NCBI RefSeq assembly: GCF_000699445.3
Contig: NC_067196.1
Span: 89,010,364 to 89,074,363, forward strand
Reading direction: 5' to 3'
DNA: 64,000 bases
DNA from: Schistosoma haematobium
Lineage: Eukaryota > Platyhelminthes > Trematoda > Strigeidida > Schistosomatidae
The notes beneath the pieces were generated by a model. The model had not been told where the DNA came from. It saw only the letters and a list, made by a program, of their open reading frames with translations, and searched no databases. Positions within the stretch are counted from its first letter, which is position 1. Each line of letters begins with the position of its first letter. Shown here piece by piece: positions 1 to 9,581 of this stretch. The translations under genes were made by a program, and so were the position numbers.

Positions 1-169
1 TATTCATTAGATTCCACCTGGCAGAAATATTCACTCATTGTCACTGGTTAATTATAGTCAGTGAACAAACACTGAAAAGATACAAATATAATGAACTGTT
101 TAATACACATATACATTATAATTTGCCACTTGACCTTGAAAGAATAGTTACATTGTGATGTTATTCAAT

Positions 170-312
170 TGCTTGAATAATTTTTTTCTGGTTAGCGTTT
201 TTTTAGCGAGTTAGTTTTCTACCGGATGGGGTCGCTAACCCTATGCCCAACCCTCCTTCTTTATCCGGGCTTGAGACCGGCAGTAGCCCCCGGAGGGACT
301 CCAGGCGGAGTT
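170..312 (-). mobile_element. Short SINE-like insertion made of RTE 5'-end sequence
   Basis: Read on the minus strand, this 143-bp block begins AACTCCGCCTGGAG, contains CTACTGCCGGTC and AAGCCCGG, and ends in an A-rich stretch. The same block forms the 5' end of the long RTE element at 18813-18945, and a diverged relative sits at 34052-34196. It is flanked by a perfect 13-bp direct repeat, GATGTTATTCAAT, at 157-169 and 313-325. That is what target-primed insertion leaves, so the short block inserted as a unit and was not cut down later. It lies upstream of the tropomyosin end exons, most likely in an intron. Confidence 0.8.
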
Positions 313-315
313 GAT

Positions 316-1071
316 GTTATTCAATGCTTTTATATTATGTCAAATTTTTGGGATTCACTTCAGTTAAACTAAGAAATTTATTCACCTCTATTGTGAATGA
401 GTTGAATTTAATCATATGGATAAATTTAAACGATTGTGTCAAACTTATTTTGAGAACAATTTCATAAATGTTATATATGTAAAGCAATTAGTGCCTTTGA
501 TAAATTTCAATAGTGTGATAAGAAGACGAAGATTATCTGTCAAAGTAGTTGTTATGACTGTCTTAAGCTATGCGTTTCAAAATCACAACGCAAAAATAAA
601 TTACACTGTACTCCTTAGTAAGGTTAGAGTCGACTCATAATAATGTATCCATGTTTAGGTAGATTTTGATGTCTTGAAAAATCAGATGTTGTGGATGCAG
701 GTTTTTGAAACGTTTGAGTTTTACTGTACCTACATGGTTTAGAAATTTCCTTTTAAAATTAATTGTTGTTGAATTCTTTGAGTGGACTGTGTATTCTAAC
801 AATTATTTACCATCATGTTATCTTTATGCAGATTCACTTTCCCATTGATTATTGTGTTAGATTGACCTGATTATCTACATTTAATAGATTATTCTAAGTC
901 ATTTATGATGAAGTTACAGTGTAAGCTGATAACGCCATACCGTACAATTGAACTACAAATTGAGGTGCCTATACAGTTTCTGTTAAACACACCGTATTTT
1001 CGTATAAATATATATCTTACATTAATAAGATTTTCAATAATTAATCTCAATAAATTTGTCTTCTTGTTTAG
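316..1071. other. AT-rich, presumed tropomyosin intron
   Basis: No exon with splice sites and tropomyosin-like coiled-coil sequence is visible here. The short open frames have no family resemblance. It is presumed intronic because the downstream exons belong to a gene whose earlier exons must lie left of the window. Confidence 0.4.
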
Positions 1072-1154
1072 AACGTATAATTACGGAACGTACTATGTAT
1101 GAAACATTACGCAAAGAAATGGATACAATGATCAATGAATTTCATTCGATCTAA
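1072..1154 (+). CDS. Candidate alternative last exon of tropomyosin
   Basis: A good acceptor (TTCTTGTTTAG) is followed by 83 nt that read, in the same phase as the exon at 1928, as 26 codons rich in Glu, Lys, Arg and Met and ending EFHSI then TAA. Length (83 nt), entry phase (two bases of a split codon) and terminal stop all match the 1928-2010 exon. That is the pattern of mutually exclusive 3' exons, which tropomyosin genes commonly use to give isoforms with different C-terminal overlap regions. The peptide itself is not close to textbook tropomyosin tails, so the assignment rests on position, length and phase. A possible poly(A) signal for this form (AATAAA) is at 1504-1509. RNA evidence would settle it. 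Confidence 0.55.
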
Positions 1155-1927
1155 TTTATTCAGCTTACTTTCTGTTTACATCAACATTTCACAACCTGAA
1201 TACAAAATTGCATGTATTGTATGCACATGGTTGTATTGTTCGGCTTGTTTATTCATTTTATTTATCAAGCTTCTTTTGTCATGAATAACATAATTGAACT
1301 AAATCAAATATGAATCATTAATACGCATGTAGTTTGTCCATTGTTACTTTATTTTTTTTGTTCAATTCTTGGTTTGGGCTTTTTTTTTCTTCCACAGTTT
1401 ATACTCTTGTGAATGCTCAATTTGTCCTAGTTTTTGTGTGCATTTTGCTTATTTATATTTTACTTTTAAAGCATCATGTTGTTTATTTGTTTGTTTAATC
1501 TTTAATAAATTTAAGTGTTTTAATTTTGTGTTCTGTTGAAATATGAATATGATCATGAACTTCGCCCCACCTATATCACTTTCAATAGCCGAATAGTATC
1601 ACCAGCTCCCATAAATAATGTGACTCAAAATCAATTACATAGTGTTGAGCTTGGTATACGAGTCACATGGAGACATTTACCAGATGAAATGAGTATTTTC
1701 TACTTTCGTGCAAATACTTTCAGTACAATTAAGAGGGTACCCTTGTATACATTACAGATCGGCTGTGGAGGATACCTCTATTTTTGAATTCCTTATGGAA
1801 TAAGGATTACCCTTTTAATTTGACAATGCAATAAGGTTTAAGCTGGTTTCATATGAACAGTTTAGGAGTACCAGCACAAAAATTAATCTATCATCCTTTT
1901 CTATGCTAAAACTTTTTCCCAATCTAG
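1155..1927. other. Noncoding between the two tropomyosin end exons
   Basis: AT-rich. An 83-codon open frame at 1536-1787 has no recognisable homology or splice context. This stretch would be 3' UTR for the upstream exon and intron for the downstream one. Confidence 0.4.
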
Positions 1928-2010
1928 ATGACTTATTGGCTGAGAAAGAACGATACAAAGCTCTTAGCGGTGAACTGGATCAAACTTTCGCAGAACTCAC
2001 TGGTTATTAA
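1928..2010 (+). CDS. Tropomyosin, last coding exon (C-terminus)
   Basis: After the acceptor AATCTAG the exon enters in phase 2 and reads 26 codons plus TAA. The peptide contains [11 protein letters not shown] and ends [12 protein letters not shown], the strongly conserved C-terminus of invertebrate muscle tropomyosin. This part forms the head-to-tail overlap that polymerises tropomyosin dimers along actin filaments, where it gates myosin binding together with troponin. Earlier exons are outside the window on the left, so the gene is partial here. The frame from the ATG at 1928 is a different, spurious one. The 3' UTR runs to about 2345, with AATAAA at 2327-2332 and a short poly-C tract at about 2230-2239. 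The family call is very secure; which tropomyosin paralogue it is cannot be told from 26 residues. Confidence 0.92.
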
Positions 2011-2326
2011 TAACATGCAGTCAGGATATTCATTACCATTATCTTCATTTCCAGAAAACGAGACTGGTCGTAAAGATATTATTAACCTGTTCAAAAAATT
2101 AAAACTATATCTTCAAATCTGTGCTCTAGAGAGTACTATTATGTTATATTCAATTTGCAATACTTCACTTCTGCAAAATATGCTTTTATTATTCGTTACT
2201 ACCTGCACCAACTTCTTTATTGTCATCTTTCCCCCCCCCCACTCACCCTCTTTCAATCTAAACAATACGATTTTAGGCGTTTATATATTGTAGCCTATCT
2301 AATCACTGCACTAAACTAACGAAATC

Positions 2327-2332
2327 AATAAA
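2327..2332 (+). terminator. Poly(A) signal of the tropomyosin gene
   Basis: AATAAA lies about 320 nt after the tropomyosin stop codon and is followed by a T-rich stretch. It is the first canonical signal in a plausible place for this 3' end. Confidence 0.6.
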
Positions 2333-2345
2333 ATCGTTTTCCCAC

Positions 2346-3599
2346 ATGAGAGTTTTTCTTTTTATCGACAATTCTAAGATAAATATTAGCTATTCAAATT
2401 CATAAATATGTAGACAAAAAGTTCGATTTGATATTTCTGAAACCATAAATAAGTATGGGATTCGAAGTTTTACATAGTACTGGTTGTGATTTTTATGATA
2501 ACAGCCGAATTTTATCACAAATGTGGGCAATTGTTGTGCTATCTCCTGATGTACGTAAGTGTTGCTAGCATAGCCACTGATACTATCTATACTGGAAGTG
2601 TATCGACTCTTGTTAGGTCTAAGATTATTACTCCGTATTGGCCGTGAACAAACACATTTTCTCCGGATTTCAGTCTTTACAATTAGATCTTCATTCAGTA
2701 ATTTATTTTCGTTAATGGATTTGACCTGTTGACGCTGATGAAATTGTTTAGCTGTATTAAAATCCGCTCGTTCAACTTTCGTAATCTAAATGTATCTAGG
2801 AAATACTACACACGAGTAAGGACTGGTTTGATAGAACCTAGAATTATGGGAATTATTCACCAAGAATTTAGGTCATAGACTTTAATCTTTAATGGCTGGA
2901 CACGATACTTAACTTCCTGATATGACATTTATTGCCGTATTTCCACCTAAGTTTGTTCCTCAAGGAAATTCAGGTAACCAGTTCGGTGTTCTTTCGTTTG
3001 TAACCAGTGCTAAGAGTCTTCCAGGTTCTCGTAATTCGCTCAACTAGACTGATCTGCAGAATGATTGTCAGTTTTCATTTTTCCTGGTACACGCGTTATT
3101 GACATGTACATCAACCGAAGGAGGTTATCAGTTTGGTCGATTGGTAAGATTAAACTCTCCATAGAAGTTAGATGTATGATGGCAGGTGTGATGTGTCTCA
3201 TTGGTGTTAGTAACTCCAACCTTTTTATGATTGGTGGTTTATATGATAAACGTGATGCTTTTATCTGCATCTAAAAGACCGCCACATGAGTAAGAATTAT
3301 CAATGGCATGGGAGAATTATTTTCCGTTAATGGATAAAGGCAATTTTAAGTGAGAGTTTGGTTAATTGCTTCAGAAGTTGGTAAAACTTATAGTGAGTGT
3401 ACTTTGGTAATATCCTCGTGAGATTTTATGAGCCTAAAAATTTCAAAGTTACACGTACATTGCTGTATAACAACATTACTGACAAATTGATTGATGCTAT
3501 TCTAGCCGATCTGCTGGACATCACACAACCTACAGACTCTACGCTTGTTCATCAGACTTATTAGTTATTACTCCGCATTTTTGCCATCCCTGAATGAAA
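2346..3599. other. Intergenic, nothing recognised
   Basis: Overlapping short open frames on both strands at about 3040-3274 show no family resemblance, splice context or codon pattern. No repeat matching other parts of the window was noticed. Confidence 0.4.
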
Positions 3600-4335
3600 A
3601 GTGAGCATTATTTTATCAACTACTACTTACCAAGTAGCATGTGCCACAAAATGAGACTCGACGGTTCAACGGGCGATTCATTTCCTTCAAAATAAATGGC
3701 CATTGTCTTTAGATGAAGAAATAAAACGTCTATGTAGTGTGGCGTCGAGTCACTTTTGACTATGATCACCACTACAAGAAGATTGCGTACCAGAACAGGC
3801 TAAACCTCCAAGTAAACCAGAAATCCGAAGACGATTGAGGGTTGTAGCGAGATATATTTGTTGGCGATCTCGTGGTATTGAAAGAATGCCGAGATCGTGC
3901 CAAAGGAGTACAAGCGGAACTACTGAGCAAACGTTAGTTCGTGCAAGGTCACAATCAACGAAAGGAGGAATGTCTTTAGTAAAGTTGAACAAACAAGTAC
4001 GGTAAAACAATCACTGGTACAATTGGTTATAATAATTGTTTCCATTACACCAATCGCGTTCTCTTGATAAACGTAGGTCACTACACCTATTTCAACGAAA
4101 GCAATCTATGTGCTCAGTCGGAGAACGCCTTATATCTGGGGAACGTGTGGTGATACCACAAAAATTACAGAAGAAAGTACTTAAACGATTTCATATTAAA
4201 CACATAGTTACGCATTCTAACCAAAAATGGACGCGAATGGAGTTTGAATAAGTATATTTCGCACAATCGTTGATCGGAACAGATAATCAGGAAAATGCAG
4301 CCAAGGAATTGAAGGAGAGAGAGCGAAACGAAACG
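3600..4335 (+). pseudogene. Ty3/gypsy-like pol remnant (RNase H end to integrase start)
   Basis: Before the inserted 355-bp element the plus strand reads KWPLSLDEEIKRL in one frame, resembling the region after RNase H in gypsy polyproteins. After it, the reading resumes with FQRKQSMCSVGERLI and ERVVIPQKLQKKVLKRFH, resembling the start of the gypsy integrase zinc-binding region (the usual 'G-R-V-V-I-P ... vLk.lH' pattern). Downstream the match fades with a stop at 4248. No LTRs, protease or reverse transcriptase were found next to it, so it is an old, truncated fragment. The family call rests on recognising this pattern by eye and is moderately certain. Confidence 0.6.
3733..4087 (+). mobile_element. 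355-bp nonautonomous element, copy 1 (inside the gypsy remnant)
   Basis: The element starts TGTAGTGTGGCGTCGAGTC and ends GGTCACTACACC, giving a 7-bp terminal inverted repeat TGTAGTG/CACTACA. Removing it joins CGTC-TA to TA-TTTC and restores the reading frame of the gypsy pol remnant, so TA is the target duplication. An internal hairpin pairs CGATCTCG with CGAGATCG. A second copy of the same size is at 17346-17702. It has no coding capacity. It could be a MITE-like DNA element; a solo LTR (TG...CA ends) is the alternative, but then the target duplications would be imperfect. Confidence 0.75.
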
Positions 4336-5559
4336 AAACGAATCGGACAAGTTATGTGAGAAAAGTCGAATTTATCACGCCTTACTCAATATTTATAATC
4401 AGTGCGAAAATAAATTACAGACACGTAACGAATAGGATAAGCAATCAACACAAATACGATCATATAAAAGTAGTCAGGGTTTATAATTCAGTAAGTGACA
4501 AGGTGCAAATGTGGCTTGGGAATAATGAATAGATAGGTCTGACCAGAAATTAAAACAGCCTATATGTGCAGCAGTGTATTTGTGAGCGATAATCAATGGA
4601 TCATGTTATGTGTGTTGACAAACTGAAACGGAAAGTCAAATGTCATGCTTTTTAAATGACAGTTTTACAAGTAATAATGATAATTGTGCAGATTGTGGGT
4701 ATTAATGACAAATGGAAATAGTAACAAAACTAAATACGTAAAAAAAATCTGGTTTTACCATCCCTACAGCAACGTAAAAGACCCAAGGATGACCACCATA
4801 AGAAAACAGAACAGCCTAGATACCATCCTAGACGTTTCAATAATTCCAGAAATGATACAACTCGGAACAGAAGCAGTATCACATGAATCTGCATAAAAGT
4901 TATTACCACGAAGAAGTAAACGACGGCAAACGAAGACCGTCAAATTCAGAAACAGTGAAAGAACTTCAAAAATAACGAGGTGATAAGGAAGTCGCAAGAA
5001 TAGTCTCCTCAGGAACGATAACCGCTCGCACACTTTCTACCAATTCGATTTTCTGCATGATCTTTGCCCTCTGGTTAGTTGTCATGCTTTTTTAGTCCGC
5101 TAAATTGACATATACCCATGGGTCATATTCTGCAACTATCGTAACAAATTTTTTACTAATTTCGTTTGAGTTGCTTGTTCTACAAAAAACATCAAGTTAC
5201 CTGCAATTCCGTCTCCTGCCTGTCTTAGCCGTTGAGGCTTGACGTGTTGAATATAATTTGCTGTAGTCAGTTCCGAAGAAAACTGATTGTATTAGAGTAG
5301 TTAGTTCGTTTTCGTACCTAGTCCGCAACATCGTGAGCCGTAATGAATCCCCCAAAAGGACAAAATAGTTATATTTCTGATTGTCACAATACGACGAGTC
5401 AGTGAAGACTATGATATGAATTCCACGTAAGATCTTATAGATTAGGTAGTCATATATTGACATATCTACAATCTTAGGATTAGGCCTATCGCTAAAGTAG
5501 AAAGGATAAATGTACTCACACCGAGTCAGACCATAATTATACAGATCTTTGCAGCTGTT
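4336..5559. other. Intergenic, nothing recognised
   Basis: A few CGAAA repeats occur near 4320-4341. A 159-codon minus-strand open frame at 5197-5676 looks spurious: it partly overlaps RTE sequence read on the other strand and has no recognisable domain. Confidence 0.4.
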
Positions 5560-7015
5560 AGCCCACCGGCAATCATCGAAACGAAAAAGATAGTCAAACA
5601 CTCCAAGAAAGAAGGGCGAGATGGACCAGAAAACATACCGCTGAAACACTGAATTCAGACACAAAGGTAACCACAAAGATGCTCAACGTTCTATTTTAGA
5701 AGGATTTAGTAACAAGATCAAGTACCGAAAGACCAGAAAGGAGGATATACCATCAAGATGCCGAAAAAATATTATATAAACATCACACTACTGTCGGTGA
5801 AAAGAAAACTTTTCAGCAGTGCTGCTGAAGCAGTTGAAATACGCAGTAGACACCCAACTTCGAGATCAACAGGCTGTATTCCGAAAGGACTGGTCGTGTA
5901 CAGACCAAATGGTGTTGCCACAAATCATCGCTGAACAATCAATGGGATGGAACTCGTCACTAAACCTCGACTTCATTGAGAATGAGAAGGCGTTCGACAG
6001 TATGAATAGAAGAAACTTATGAAAACTTCTTCGACACTATAGAGTGAGTAGCTGAGGTCATCAACATCATCCGGAGTCTTTACGACGAACCACAACGCAC
6101 ATCCATGTATCGAGGTCCGCTGACAGATTTAATCCAAGTGAATACTGGTGTTAGACAACTTTGATAACTCCCTCTCTCTCTTTTCTCTTATGGTGGTCGA
6201 CATGATTATGAAGACACATATATCTGAGGGGAAGCACGGAATACAATGGACGGCTTGCATGCAAATAGACGATCTGGTCTTCGCAGATGACCTGGTCATT
6301 CTATCCCATACACATCAACAAATGCAGGTCAAGACAAGTGTAGCAGCAATAGGCCTCAGCATATATATAAGGGCAAAACAAGGACCCTCAAACACAACAC
6401 GGAGAGCACCAATCCAATCACACTTGATGGAGAAACTCTGGGAGAGGTGGAAACTTCCAGGTATCTGCCTTGACAGCATCATCGACGAACAAGGTGGATC
6501 CGATGCAGATATAAAGGCGAGGATTGCCGAAACAAAGGCAGCGTTCCTACACTTTAAGAACATATGGGACTCAAAACAACTGTCAAACAATATCAAATTC
6601 AGGATCTTCAGTACGAACGTCAAGATATTTCTACTGTAGGGTGCTGAAACTTGAAGAACCACTACAACCATCTTCAAAAAAGCGCATGTATTTATAAACA
6701 TTTGTCTACAGAAGATACTCAATGTCCGATAACTGGATACCACCGGCGACAGCCTACTGCAGGAGAAGACAGATTAGCTTCCAACTGAAGTGGAAATGAG
6801 AGGAAAACGCTGAAAGTGGATAGGATAAATATTTCATAATAAGATAAGCTCTAATTTGGAATCTTAAATACAACAGCAAAGGAAGCAGACCAAAAAATAA
6901 TACGCCATGAAGTGGAGGCACTTCAAAACCACTAGGAAAGATTGGCCAGGACGGCTTTGTTTGAGAAATCTTGATTGTTGGTTTGTGCTACACTAGGCGT
7001 GACAGGGTTAAGATA
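5560..7015 (+). pseudogene. RTE-type non-LTR retrotransposon fragment, copy 1
   Basis: Plus-strand pieces match the RTE reverse transcriptase of the longer element at 15495-18945: LRDQQAVFRKDWSCTDQ near 5855, FDSMNRRNL at 5994, the catalytic FADDL at about 6283, and [17 protein letters not shown] near 6474. The frame is broken by a TGA at about 6020, a deletion at about 6160 and a TAG at about 6637. The end (GGCGTGACAGGGTTAAG) is a decayed version of the usual RTE tail. A near-identical copy carrying the same lesions is at 28012-29705. It would once have encoded endonuclease/reverse transcriptase for target-primed insertion; it is dead now. Confidence 0.88.
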
Positions 7016-9581
7016 TTAATTAAAGAGTCATTTTTTTCAGTCTTAGTAACGTACATATTAGGAGTTGTACTCAATCCACATGACCTAATTTATTAAGCGA
7101 CTGATATCTCTTGTAAAATGTACGGTGGACTTCTACCCGATGATTCTAGGGACACCTGCCTAACCTGAAAACGAGAGGCTTTAGCATTCAGGCCTTTGTA
7201 ATGTAAGACAAAACGAGACGATAATGTACACGACTCTATGAAATCATTGTGAAACGAGCGTATTTACTGTTTTCTGTCCTAGATTGATCAAGGCAATTTA
7301 GAGGACATAACACGCGAGTTCAAAATACTAGAATAAACGTGGAACTAATGATATTCATGCTTAAGAGTGTCAAAAGTGTATGATAATACTGAGCCCTCAC
7401 CAAAAATAATTTATCAATCTTAACCGCCTCTAAAATAGGCAGTAAAACACTGGATGCTGATGAGAAATGGTGAAGGTCAGAAGGCTGACGCAGGAACACG
7501 GCCGAAACATGATTGGTCGGGTATATGAGAGTGGTCACCCCAAGTTCATCTCTTTCATATTTACATTCAACAAATTATCCTGTCGGTTAGACTATTTATT
7601 CTACTGTCTTACCAAGAGGTACCCCTGACTCCCAGAACTGAGCATTTCAGGATGGCCCACGATGTCACATTAACGTAAGATCATATGAACCAGGTCTTTA
7701 TATGGCTGCATCTCCACAATATTGGGTGGAGTCTATCATTCTTATCGGATAAATAGATGCACTGATGCTGATCTTACACCTAAATCCCACGGGACACGTG
7801 GATGGTAGGTGGTTTCAGTGGAGTTGGGATGGATATGGTGTGAATTGCTAACTTTCATCGGGGTCAAACCCTCAGATTTATGCCCAGTCTAGATTATCCC
7901 GTAGTGGTATTCCTATATCATAGCTATTTCTTTGATTGCCTAAAATAAACAGGGCCATACAACACATAGATGTTCTATTACAGAGAAAATGTCAGAGAAG
8001 CACATGGTTAAGTCACTGCTTCATGAAGCGAGAGATGTTTAATTGATTAATCGTCATCATTCATCTTTGCCATAGACAATATTCAAGAAACTACCTTATG
8101 TCCCGTGATCTCTTGTCTAGTGCGAAATCAGTTGGCTTGATTGTTCTTTTGGCTGAGTCTTAGCGATACTTTACTGGCGCTACACATGGATTTCAGCTCC
8201 AGGAACCAAATACCGAAAGTGATGATTTTCGATTCTTCATTATATTAATTTAATATGACACTAGATGTACAAAGGAGCACATTAGAATGAACAAGAAATA
8301 ACTCAGATACTACAGAGTTAGCAGAAGTGATACCAAAACGAACACACTTGATGATTTTTGACATTGTAGCGGTAAATAAATCCCCAAAATAAATATCCCT
8401 GTAAGTTTTCGACATTGGATGCTGACCATATGTTTTAGTGGACTCATCTAGCTGAAGGCGCTCGGTCAGGCATCCGTACCAGATCACGTGTGGTAACGCC
8501 GTGCTCAACAACAACCGCAATCGCTAGCCAGATCAGATCAGAGAATTCCGATATATTGGTCATCGCCAAATATACTTTTCCGATCTTCTCGACTCTGTCT
8601 TTTGATTTCTCTTAGTGGGAACGAAATATATTAGAAGGTGTTACTGGTAGAAGCGTTGTCAAACACTGAATACCTGTGACATCATCAACATAAATAATAT
8701 ATTTGAATATTATTCAGAGACAATGTAAGTTTTGTCTTCTGAACCGGCCAGCAATAATAATGATAAGAGCAGATAGCGCTTCACAGTTGAGGCTTAAACA
8801 TAACCTAGTGTAGAAGCTTGAGTAGCGTTAGCAACATGATAGGATAAAAACGACTTTTGATTTAAAATGTTTGCTTGATTGTTTGGATCGATACCTTTTA
8901 TTTTGTGCAGTTTCAATTAATTAGAAGCTAATCGGGTTCAGAGTTTATACACATCTCATAAGTGGACTTACTCCAATGACAATCCCAACCAACTGATCGG
9001 GTCACTTATTACACTCGTCGACCCCCTCCCGTTAGTTGGTATCCACTAAAATTAACGCGCTTTATGAACGGAGAGTTTAGTCTTAACGTGATTCGCATTT
9101 CTCGAATTTTGTTGTGTTCCTACTCAACAAAAGTATTACTTCTAATCTAAGGAATCTGTCATGAGCTTTACGTCCGGTAGATTACTTTTCCTTTTGAGTT
9201 TTACCCAACTTAACAGATAACTGGTTTTGCCTCAGCTTACTATTCAGTTTTTTACGTCTAGGCTAGTTTAAGTTTATCCTAACTTCTTGTACCACCCGTT
9301 TCTATCCATTTTTTCCCGTTTTTAGTGTACTGCTTTTGTTTTTTGGTCGTAAACTTTTGCTAAGATCTGCATAACAAGTTGCGTCAAAATAGTCACAAAG
9401 AACTCATGCAAGCGACCCGGTTTCTGTCTTGCATTTACACCTGGCATGCAGTGTGATTAAATAAAAAGGTTGGTTCCACGAAGCGTCCACATACCTTACA
9501 GTAACTGCTTACAATAGACTCAGTGAGTTGGGTCATAGGTAGGTATATGTCACGTGTAGACATATTTCACATGATGACAAA
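7016..9581. other. Intergenic; right end may be the 5' leader of the CR1-like element
   Basis: No host exon was recognised. The stretch from about 8985 to 9581 is directly upstream of the long CR1-like ORF2 and could be its leader, but no ORF1 is visible there. Confidence 0.35.

Noticed and set aside
1928..2293. 121-codon plus-strand frame starting at the ATG at 1928
   Set aside because: The shifted frame of the same bases gives the tropomyosin tail with a proper acceptor and phase, so this frame is a shadow.
3040..3274. Overlapping frames on both strands as a small gene
   Set aside because: Neither has homology, splice context or a plausible start. Overlapping antisense frames of equal length are expected by chance.
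3733..4087. CACTA-type DNA transposon
   Set aside because: CACTA elements begin CACTA and end TAGTG. Here the polarity is reversed (TGTAGTG...CACTACA) and the duplication is 2 bp, not 3.
5197..5676. 159-codon minus-strand open frame
   Set aside because: No recognisable domain. Its right part overlaps RTE sequence that reads sensibly on the plus strand, and there is no splice context. Probably chance.
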